Made by a program: the position numbers and the translations under genes. From Negativicutes bacterium (GTDB taxonomy: Bacteria; Bacillota_C; Negativicutes; Sporomusales_B; JARLHX01): 64,000 bases of DNA. Location: contig JARLHY010000114.1 in the NCBI GenBank assembly GCA_031292015.1, positions 1 through 64,000 of the forward strand. The letters run 5' to 3'. The notes below the pieces were generated by a model, which ran no database searches, had not been told where the DNA came from, and saw nothing but the letters and a program-made list of their open reading frames with translations. This document shows, one piece after another, positions 58,801 to 64,000 of this stretch (position 1 is the stretch's first letter; each line of letters opens with the position of its first letter).

Positions 58801-59010
58801 GTTGACCTGCTGTTCGATGGTCTGAGCGACCGTCTGTTCCACAACGTCGGCGTTAGCCCCTGAATAAGTGGCGTTTACCGTAACCTGGGGCGGAGTGATC
58901 TGGGGATATTGGGCGACAGGCAGGTTAAAGGCCGAGATGCCCCCCACCAGAGTAATGACGATGGAAATAACGATAGCGAAAATGGGACGATCGATAAAAA
59001 ACCTGGCCAT
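55846..59010 (-). CDS. RND multidrug efflux pump, AcrB/HAE1 family
   Basis: 1054 residues, full length for HAE1 pumps. Marks: start ARFFIDRPIFAIVISIVITL; the proton-relay aspartates in LAIGLVVDDAIVVIEAVEY (~400); the second relay lysine in IGLAAKNAILIVEFAK (~940); PVAQYPQITPPQVTVNA in the first pore loop; and RRREKQLKQQ at the cytoplasmic end. Twelve membrane helices and two large periplasmic loops are evident. It pumps drugs out using the proton gradient, with the adaptor encoded 11 bases upstream. No TolC-type channel gene is in the window. AGGAGG precedes the start. Confidence 0.95.
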   Translation of the reverse strand: MARFFIDRPIFAIVISIVITLVGGISAFNLPVAQYPQITPPQVTVNATYSGANADVVEQTVAQTIEQQVNGVEGLINMRSTSSDNGTYTLSVQFELGKDPDLATVQTQNRVAQANAALPQDVQLAGVTTVKASQDRAFIFALYSPNGTYDSTFLKNYGDIYIMEDIKRVKGVGDISEFGTSYAMRVWLDPDKMARLKIAVGDVSTAISQQNIQAPAGTVGKIPIPDGQQFQYSLRVKGRLTDPAEFAKIVVRANSDGSIVHLGDIAKIELAGQDYSFLSDTSGNPAAGFAVMLSPDANALITIANCQQVLEDAAKRFPHDLQYKVVVDNTQYVRESMKEVAKTLAAALFLVLIVVFIFLQTWRATLIPMLAVPVSLIGTFGAFLALGFSINTLTLFAMVLAIGLVVDDAIVVIEAVEYHMRFTGLSPHDATVRAMSEVSGPVVAIAFVLASVFIPVAFLGGTMGVLYKQFALTVAVSMALSALVALSLTPALCALLLKPHDPNRHNGIVGRVFDSFNQWFDNMIEGYGGILGKIIARARLGIVMLVVLVIMIGALYRAVPTSFVPVEDMGYFLTTVTLPEAASMNRTREVINKLAANIRTKAGVIDEMAITGFDILGGGIKPNNGVIFTRLAPWDERTAKDQQVAQEIQQVFKDGSHISEASILAFSPPSLPGIGTTGGFTMMIEDRAGTTLDEIDRVSKEFIAAARKRPEIGMIYTTFNNSTPGYEFEVDREKAEKLGVPVSSVFTALQTFFGGAHVNDFNAFGRTYWVMMQAAPQFRNDIDATRFFYVRSSSGTMVPLNTLLKPKDINASTLIKRFNDYRAIQIGGNPAPGYSSGQALTALEAVAAQTLPSGFSYEWADQSREEKISGSRAPLVFGLSLLFVFLCLAALYESWGVPFAVILCVPTGMFGAFLFQYARGLENSIYMQIGLVMLIGLAAKNAILIVEFAKVRVDKGMDPVKAAIEAARIRLRPILMTSLAFIIGCLPLAMATGAGAGARNAMGTAVVGGMFMATGIWIFMIPVLFVVVERVMARIYERRREKQLKQQNPENTVS

Positions 59011-59021
59011 CCGGGCACCTC

Positions 59022-60197
59022 CTACTGTTTGGACGCACTTTGCAAATCATTTGGTCCGATCATTGTCACGTTCATCACCGTGCCAGGCGGTGTCTTCAAG
59101 AAACCTTCGACAACAATGCTGTCTGCCGCGGTCAGGCCTTCTTCCACAACCCACAGGCCGCCAACCCTTGGTCCCATCTTCACCGGCCGCGATTCGGCCT
59201 TGTTTTCGGCGCCGACCACGGTGACGAAGGTTTTGCCCAGCAGTTGCTGTACAGCCCGCTGCGGGACAAGCAGCGCCCCAGGTCGAACCTCGCCCTGAGC
59301 CACGACCCGGGCGAACATGCCGGGGATGAGAAGCTTCTGCGGGTTGGCAAAGACTGCCTTCAGGGTGAGGGTGCCGGTATCCTGGGCCAGGCCCCGGTCC
59401 ACCTGCTCGATCTTTCCGGTGAGGGGATACTGGGACCCGTCGCTGAGAACAAGTTTAAGGCTGTTGCCCCAGTCGGCCGATGAGGCGGACCGTCCGGCGT
59501 TGGCCATGCTCAAATATTCATTTTCACTCATACTGAACTGGACGAATACCGGGTCCACCGAGGACATGGTGGCCAGGACCGTTGTTCCGGCTGTAACAAA
59601 ACTGCCAACCGCCAGGTCATTCACGTCGATGCGGCCGTTGAAGGGAGCGACAATCAGCGTATCCTGCAGGTCGTCGGCAGCCGATTGCACCCGGGCCTGG
59701 TTCGCCGCCACCACGGCGGAGTTCTGCCGCTCCACCGACATAGCCGTGTCCAGAACCTGCTGGGCCACGGCCTGCTGAGAGGCCAGTTTCTGATATCTCA
59801 TAGTATCCAGATGGGAATTGCTCAGGCTGGCCTCGGACTGGGCCAACGTGGCCTGGGCGGTGGAGAGAGCGGCGTTATAAGGCCGCTGGTCGATCTGAAA
59901 CAACGGCTGTCCCTCGCTCACGGTGGCCCCGCCGCTGACCATCTTGCCGATGATGCTGCCTGAAACCCTGGACCGAATCTGGACTTCGTTTTTGGCGATC
60001 ACCTGGCCGACAAATTCGTATGTAACCAGGGCGTCCTGCTGAAGCACCTGCATGGCCTTGACTTCCACCGGCGCCGCCGCCGGCGCTGCCTGCCGGCCAC
60101 AGCCGGCTGCCAGAACCGTTAGACAAACCGCCGCCACAATCCAGTAGCTTGCAAGCGACGAATATCCGCCGCTGACTTTCCAACCTTTAGTGTTCAT
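59022..60197 (-). CDS. RND efflux periplasmic adaptor (AcrA-type lipoprotein)
   Basis: 391 residues. The lipoprotein signal is SYWIVAAVCLTVLAAGCGRQ. The barrel-sandwich halves are EVQIRSRVSGSIIGKMV with FQIDQRPYNAALSTAQATL and TLIVAPFNGRIDVNDLAVGSFV, separated by a helical hairpin (LAQSEASLSNSHLDTMRY). It spans the periplasm and joins the pump to an outer-membrane channel. It is cotranscribed with the pump and a tetR gene. GAGG precedes the start. Confidence 0.94.
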   Translation of the reverse strand: MNTKGWKVSGGYSSLASYWIVAAVCLTVLAAGCGRQAAPAAAPVEVKAMQVLQQDALVTYEFVGQVIAKNEVQIRSRVSGSIIGKMVSGGATVSEGQPLFQIDQRPYNAALSTAQATLAQSEASLSNSHLDTMRYQKLASQQAVAQQVLDTAMSVERQNSAVVAANQARVQSAADDLQDTLIVAPFNGRIDVNDLAVGSFVTAGTTVLATMSSVDPVFVQFSMSENEYLSMANAGRSASSADWGNSLKLVLSDGSQYPLTGKIEQVDRGLAQDTGTLTLKAVFANPQKLLIPGMFARVVAQGEVRPGALLVPQRAVQQLLGKTFVTVVGAENKAESRPVKMGPRVGGLWVVEEGLTAADSIVVEGFLKTPPGTVMNVTMIGPNDLQSASKQ

Positions 60198-60311
60198 TCT
60201 GCTGCACCTCGTATCAAGTATTTTGGCGTTTTGGAACTGCTGAACCCAGTTGCTTATCTGACCAACCAGTCATCGCCGGCGATAAAAAAAGCCGTTGTCC
60301 GGAGGATCGAC

Positions 60312-60902
60312 CTAGACGGCATTTTTGCCGACAAGCCGCCACAAGTTATCCATCATCTGCTCCCGCAGGGCGAGTGCGTTGAAACTGAGAACCGAACAGC
60401 GCAATCCCTGGATAATTGAAAACAGCAACGCAGCCATGGCGTGGCTGTCCAGATCGCCGCGGATTTCCCCGCTGTCTGCAGCCATCTGCAGCCGCTGTTC
60501 GATGTCGCTGCGAATAAGCACCTGGCTGCGGTCGAGGCGGGACTGCAATTCCGGGAAATTATCAATGGTCTCCAGGAACAGTCTGGCAAAATTGGCGCGA
60601 AGATCGCCCTGAATTCCCAGGGTATCATCAATAAAGCATTCCACCTGCCGCTCGACCAGGATCGTGGTCAGAAACTCTTTAAGGGTTTTGGCCTCCTGGG
60701 ACAATTGATGATATTGTTCTTCCAGCAGGTCAAACAGGTGGTGACTGGCTACCTGCAACAGGTCTTCCTTGCTGGAAAAATAATGGTAGATTCCGCCCTT
60801 GGTCAATCCGGTCTCGTTCGCGACATCGATAAGGGATACATACTTATAGCCCCGCAGTATAAAGAGGCGAAGCGCGGCGATGATGATATTGCCTTTTGTC
60901 AT
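60312..60902 (-). CDS. TetR-family repressor of the RND pump operon
   Basis: 196 residues. The helix-turn-helix is IIAALRLFILRGYKYVSLID and GLTKGGIYHYFSSKEDLLQV. The ligand domain has LLEEQYHQLSQEAKTLKEF. It lies 114 bases upstream of the adaptor on the same strand. A TACCG-CGGTA palindrome 40 bases before its start is its likely operator, and no second copy is seen before the adaptor gene, so repression probably acts on one tetR-adaptor-pump transcript. Confidence 0.93.
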   Translation of the reverse strand: MTKGNIIIAALRLFILRGYKYVSLIDVANETGLTKGGIYHYFSSKEDLLQVASHHLFDLLEEQYHQLSQEAKTLKEFLTTILVERQVECFIDDTLGIQGDLRANFARLFLETIDNFPELQSRLDRSQVLIRSDIEQRLQMAADSGEIRGDLDSHAMAALLFSIIQGLRCSVLSFNALALREQMMDNLWRLVGKNAV

Positions 60903-60942
60903 GACCCGTTTCCCCTCTCTGCCGGAGTAAGCAGCACCTACC

Positions 60943-60954
60943 TACCGGACGGTA
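60943..60954. promoter_or_regulatory. TetR operator of the RND operon
   Basis: TACCGGACGGTA: five-base arms of a TetR-type palindrome (ATACCGTCCGGTA on the minus strand), in the promoter of the tetR gene. Confidence 0.7.
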
Positions 60955-61056
60955 TGTTACTATTATTGCTTATCTGATTTTCCTTGTCAATATCTATCTT
61001 GGGGGATTAATTGCCTGCAGCCAAATTTTACAATTGCCCGGCGCGGCTGACCTCAG

Positions 61057-61947
61057 TCACCGGGCGGCAACAAGAAACTGCTCGGCAAAATCAATCCAGA
61101 GCTTGGCGGGATAAGACAAGTGGCGGCCCTTTTTCCAGATAACCGACATGGTGTGCATGATCACAGGGTCGACCAGCGGTATGGCCGCCACCATATCCAG
61201 ATTCAGATCATCACACAGAGCGCTGGGCAAAAATGCGACACCAAAATTAGCGGCGACGGTTTGCACCATCAGCCCCTTGCGGGAGGTTTCAAATACAACT
61301 TTCGGTTGAAAACCTGCCTCTTTGCACCGTTTTATAATATCGTCATGCAGACTGAAGTCGTCGGTATAAAGGACAAACGATTCGTCGGCAAGGGCGGCCA
61401 GTCCCACTTGCCCGGCCTGCCCCAGCGGGTGGCGGGAGCTGACGATCAGTCGCAACGGATCGTTGGTAAAGGTAAACGCTTCGTAGTTTTCCGGATTAGG
61501 TGCACGACAAATAATGCCAATATCGAGAGTGCCGTCCTGGACGGCGCTTTCCACTTTTTTCGAACCGAATTCGTACAGTCCGATTTCCACGTTCGGGTAT
61601 CTTGCGCGAAATTCGCCGAGAATCTGGGCGAATTTCGTCGACTCGGTGAGGGGTGGGAGACCGATGACAATTTTTCCTTTTGCGATCTTGTACTGCCGGT
61701 CAAAATCGACGGCAAGGTCATTAAAAAGGGAAACCACCTGACTGGCCTGATCGAAGAAAATCGCCCCGGCATCGGTCAGTGCCACCAGTTTGGCGCTCCG
61801 GTTGAATAAGGCCACGCCAAGCTCGGTTTCCAGATCTTTGATCATTTTACTGATCGCCGACTGGGAAACATGGGACATTGCCGCTGCCTTGCTGAAGCTT
61901 TTCTGGCGGACAACTTCAACAAAATATTTCAGATGATGGATATCCAT
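61057..61947 (-). CDS. LysR-family transcriptional regulator
   Basis: 296 residues. The N-terminal domain is LKYFVEVVRQKSFSKAAAMSH... and QSAISKMIKDLETELGVALF. The effector domain begins GKIVIGLPPLTESTKFAQIL. It resembles CidR/CitR-type members. It is divergent from a small unknown gene 172 bases away. A GATTATA-N7-TATAATC site lies in the gap. Confidence 0.92.
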   Translation of the reverse strand: MDIHHLKYFVEVVRQKSFSKAAAMSHVSQSAISKMIKDLETELGVALFNRSAKLVALTDAGAIFFDQASQVVSLFNDLAVDFDRQYKIAKGKIVIGLPPLTESTKFAQILGEFRARYPNVEIGLYEFGSKKVESAVQDGTLDIGIICRAPNPENYEAFTFTNDPLRLIVSSRHPLGQAGQVGLAALADESFVLYTDDFSLHDDIIKRCKEAGFQPKVVFETSRKGLMVQTVAANFGVAFLPSALCDDLNLDMVAAIPLVDPVIMHTMSVIWKKGRHLSYPAKLWIDFAEQFLVAAR

Positions 61948-62016
61948 ACCTTTGCCCTCCCTTGGTTATTATCTGTTTTGGTAATACACACTATCTTATC
62001 TATGTATTTTACTTAT

Positions 62017-62037
62017 GATTATATAAGAATTATAATC
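62017..62037. promoter_or_regulatory. LysR operator candidate
   Basis: GATTATA and TATAATC are perfect inverted half-sites around 7 bases, in the lysR/small-gene divergent gap. Confidence 0.6.
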
Positions 62038-62119
62038 AAGACACAACAATAAATAAAAAGTTCACCGCCGTCTGGAAGCGCCAGCTGACAGTGAAGATAA
62101 GAAAACAGGAGTGATTACC

Positions 62120-62482
62120 ATGTCGATCATCAAGTTCCTTTCGTCCTTGCTATATACCCCCCCGGTGTACAAAGTCAGTGTGGAGGGCATTAACGAAAAA
62201 CTGAGCGGGTATCAGAAAACGCTGGAAAGCCTCGGTTTTGCCGTCAGGCGCGCCGACCAGACGCTGTACTTCACCCCCGCCCAGCTGCTTGTCGCCACCC
62301 GGGACAACACCATTCTGGAGATTACCATGGATGTAACAGGCTATGAAGGAATTTCCTACTCTGTGCAGACCAGAGGGTTTTTCGGCTCCCTCGCGGTCGG
62401 TCTGACTGATTTCGATCATGCCCTGGCGATGATCGGGGCCAAGGAAACGGCAACCCCTGTCCAGGATAAGAAAATCGCCTGA
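62120..62482 (+). CDS. Small protein of unknown function, divergent from lysR
   Basis: 120 residues. ATG 62120 has AGGAG at good spacing. After a short hydrophobic start (SIIKFLSSLLYTPPVYKVS) it reads YQKTLESLGFAVRRADQTLY, VATRDNTILEITMDVTGYEG and FDHALAMIGAKETATP. No signal cleavage or known domain was recognised. A LysR regulator is divergent, and a 31-residue gene and an AEC transporter follow, so it may belong to a transport-linked response. Confidence 0.65.
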   Translation: MSIIKFLSSLLYTPPVYKVSVEGINEKLSGYQKTLESLGFAVRRADQTLYFTPAQLLVATRDNTILEITMDVTGYEGISYSVQTRGFFGSLAVGLTDFDHALAMIGAKETATPVQDKKIA

Positions 62483-62521
62483 TACCCGACTGCATCTTGC
62501 GAGACTTGGAGGTAAGAACCC

Positions 62522-62617
62522 ATGAAAACGATGATTCTGACCCAATTGTTCCGTCTGGGGCAGTTGCTGGGAAAACACCGCCCGCCGCTGACGGAAGATG
62601 TCTGGTTTTTCGAATAA
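62522..62617 (+). CDS. 31-residue small protein
   Basis: This short frame has an excellent ribosome-binding site (GGAGGTAAG, then ATG at 62522) and begins 39 bases after the preceding gene. The peptide starts MKTMILTQLFRLGQLLG, an amphipathic helix, and ends EDVWFFE. It is too short for a family call but very likely translated. A hairpin follows at 62648. Confidence 0.6.
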   Translation: MKTMILTQLFRLGQLLGKHRPPLTEDVWFFE

Positions 62618-62647
62618 GCAAGCAGATCCCCATATGCTGTGACAGCA

Positions 62648-62678
62648 AACCCCAGGCACCGATGGATTGCCTGGGGTT
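62648..62678 (+). terminator. Hairpin after the small gene pair
   Basis: AACCCCAGGCA pairs exactly with TGCCTGGGGTT around 9 bases, between the 31-residue gene and the AEC transporter gene. TTCCGTCTT follows, a weak U-tract. Confidence 0.65.
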
Positions 62679-62708
62679 CCGTCTTATCTAGTTTGAGGAG
62701 GAACGAAC

Positions 62709-63653
62709 ATGGACTTTTTCAGTTCATTGCAAAGTATATTAAGTATTGTGATCATGATCTGCCTGGGGTATGGCCTGACCAAGAAAGGCTGGTTCAACGA
62801 ACAAACGGCAAAAACCTTCGCCACGGTGGTCACCAACGTTGCCCTGCCGGCCTATATGGTCTGGAACCTGACCGGAACTTTTGACAAAGCAAAACTGCTC
62901 AGCCTGGAAGACGGGCTGATTATTCCCTTTGCGTCGATGCTGGCCTGCTTCGCCATCGGTTATTTCGTATCCAAGGTAATCCGGGTTTCACCCGACCGGC
63001 AGGGCACCTTCCGCTGTATGTTTTTCCTGTCCAACACCATTTTTATCGGCCTGCCTGTCAATCTGGCCCTGTTCGGCGATAAGAGCATGCCGTATGTGCT
63101 GCTTTATTATATGGCCAACACTTGCCTGTTCTGGACGCTGGGGGTATATACCATCAGCCGGGACGGCCTTGCTCCGCAGCCCAGTTTCCTTAGCTTCCGG
63201 ACGATCCAGAAGACCTTCTCTCCGCCCCTGATCGGTTTCATGGTCGGAGTGCTGCTGGTACTGCTGGACCTGAAACTCCCTGCCCCGATCACCGACACCT
63301 GCCGCTATCTCGGTAATCTCACGACTCCTTTGTCGATGCTGTTCATCGGAATATCGCTGAGCGGAGTGGCGCTGGACGAAATCAAAATCGGCAAGGACAT
63401 GATCGCCCTGGTTCTGGGACGCTTTGTCATCGCACCGCTGGTGGTCTTCCTGCTCGCCATCGTCTTGCCCATCCCTGTATTGATGAAAGAAGTCTTCATT
63501 GTTCAGTCGGCTATGCCGGTGGTGACCCAGGTGTCGATCATCGCCAAGACCTACAACGCGGACCACAGGTACGCCGCGGTCATGACGGCAGTCACGACAA
63601 TCTTTGCCATGACGACGATTCCGATGTATATTGCCCTGTTCCGCGGCTGGTAG
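62709..63653 (+). CDS. AEC-family (auxin efflux carrier-type) transporter
   Basis: 314 residues, about ten membrane helices. Marks are SIVIMICLGYGLTKKGWF, TNVALPAYMVWNLTG, FLSNTIFIGLPVNLALFG and PLSMLFIGISLSGVALDEIK with the crossover motif. AEC transporters move organic acids such as malate or malonate or small amino acids. The ribosome-binding site is GAGGAGG. It may be controlled by the divergent LysR through the small genes. Confidence 0.9.
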   Translation: MDFFSSLQSILSIVIMICLGYGLTKKGWFNEQTAKTFATVVTNVALPAYMVWNLTGTFDKAKLLSLEDGLIIPFASMLACFAIGYFVSKVIRVSPDRQGTFRCMFFLSNTIFIGLPVNLALFGDKSMPYVLLYYMANTCLFWTLGVYTISRDGLAPQPSFLSFRTIQKTFSPPLIGFMVGVLLVLLDLKLPAPITDTCRYLGNLTTPLSMLFIGISLSGVALDEIKIGKDMIALVLGRFVIAPLVVFLLAIVLPIPVLMKEVFIVQSAMPVVTQVSIIAKTYNADHRYAAVMTAVTTIFAMTTIPMYIALFRGW

Positions 63654-63713
63654 TCCAGGACGTTGATAAGCCCCCATCTGCTTTGCACCCGTGAAGGGCA
63701 GGCCTACTTTTCT

Positions 63714-64000
63714 CTATTCCTTTACTTCACTGAAATGAATGATGGTCACAAGATCGTCGATATTGAGCTTCTTTTCATAAATATCCTCGAACAGTTCGAT
63801 CAGCTCCTCGACCGAGGTCAGTTCCGGATTCTGATGGTTGAGGTCGGCCTTGGTGAGGTCGGAAAACCTTTTGATCAGCGTCCGGTCGATGATCGCCTGA
63901 TACAGTTTCTTCTTGGGGCCGAATTTTTTTCCGAAGGTGATCCAGACAATCGAGTTTTCCGAATAGATGCCGCTTATGTCTCCCGGCCGGATGGTGGCGG
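63714..64000 (-). CDS. Hypothetical protein, C-terminal part; cut by right edge
   Basis: The minus-strand frame enters from the right edge and stops at TAG 63714-63716. The visible 94 residues include IRPGDISGIYSENSIVWITF, GKKFGPKKKLYQAIIDRTL, FSDLTKADLNHQNP and VEELIELFEDIYEKKLNI, ending IIHFSEVKE. It is acidic and helical near the end. No domain was recognised. It converges on the AEC gene 61 bases away. Confidence 0.75.
   Translation of the reverse strand, partial: ATIRPGDISGIYSENSIVWITFGKKFGPKKKLYQAIIDRTLIKRFSDLTKADLNHQNPELTSVEELIELFEDIYEKKLNIDDLVTIIHFSEVKE

Noticed and set aside
57727..58863. Plus-strand frame of 378 codons opposite the RND pump
   Set aside because: It is rich in His/Gly/Asp as expected of a shadow of membrane-protein codons; the pump is intact on the other strand.
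62988..63677. Minus-strand frame of 229 codons opposite the AEC transporter
   Set aside because: Gln/Arg/His-rich shadow; the transporter helices are clear on the plus strand.
1..64000. CRISPR arrays, tRNA, rRNA, integrases and complete insertion sequences
   Set aside because: I looked for regularly spaced repeats, cloverleaf and rRNA signatures and transposase or integrase motifs on both strands and found none I could support.

Overview
The window looks like a chromosomal segment from a diderm (outer-membrane-bearing) Firmicute, most likely a Sporomusa/Pelosinus-type Negativicute. This is inference. The Firmicute signs are strong GGAGG ribosome-binding sites, three Firmicute-style riboswitches (cyclic-di-GMP-I, manganese yybP-ykoY, fluoride crcB), MocR, HxlR and LytTR regulators, and intrinsic terminators after many genes. 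The diderm signs are a complete RND pump with its periplasmic adaptor, a MetA/SphA-type beta-barrel protein and a possible secretin-like fragment. No rRNA, tRNA, CRISPR array, phage or complete insertion sequence was seen.

Layout. 1-9.7 kb: a one-way (minus) block of exported proteins: a left-truncated secreted protein, an SphA-like barrel, a HAD phosphatase, a Tat-exported metallophosphoesterase, a truncated DUF3089 hydrolase and four tandem secreted proteins of unknown function sharing a short h-h-N-[LM]-T motif. A cyclic-di-GMP-I riboswitch with its own terminator (9.82-9.96 kb) precedes the four. 10-13.4 kb: divergent LytTR response regulator and GHKL kinase, then an unusual 2-hydroxyacid-dehydrogenase-like protein. 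13.5-17.7 kb: two small proteins (one apparently frameshifted) and an HxlR-controlled set of three flavin/iron-sulfur reductases. 17.8-23.6 kb: SnoaL-like protein, small EamA-like protein, a manganese-riboswitch operon (TerC, small membrane protein, HtpX), MocR regulator and divergent EamA exporter. 23.7-33.9 kb: diguanylate cyclase, QueG-like protein, MarR-cupin pair with matching operators, EamA transporter, LivJ-type binding protein, LysR-cupin pair, a MITE-like repeat, SDR and an HD-GYP protein.

34-41 kb: signal transduction: CheW, a chemoreceptor, a second CheW-like protein, a NarL/LuxR-type regulator, and a Cache-domain kinase paired with a receiver-HDOD protein. 41-46.2 kb: methyltransferase, PhnD-type binding protein, ArsR, DUF1508, a zinc-ribbon protein, a probable 6S-like RNA gene with its own promoter and terminator, a class D beta-lactamase and an FHA-winged-helix regulator. 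46.3-49 kb: TetR-controlled methyltransferase and alpha/beta hydrolase. 49-51.5 kb: a fluoride-riboswitch operon (antiporter, UspA, DUF190, CrcB). 51.6-55.6 kb: aldo/keto reductase and an arginine/ornithine pair (LOR/SDH protein, RocB-type hydrolase). 55.8-60.9 kb: tetR-adaptor-RND pump. 61-64 kb: LysR, two small unknown genes, an AEC transporter and a gene cut by the right edge.

The strongest candidates for new biology are the cyclic-di-GMP-switched tandem secreted proteins, the unassigned structured leader at 29.6 kb, and the 6S-like RNA at 44.3 kb. The window also holds a cyclic-di-GMP synthase and an HD-GYP protein, so several parts of that signalling network lie near its riboswitch target.
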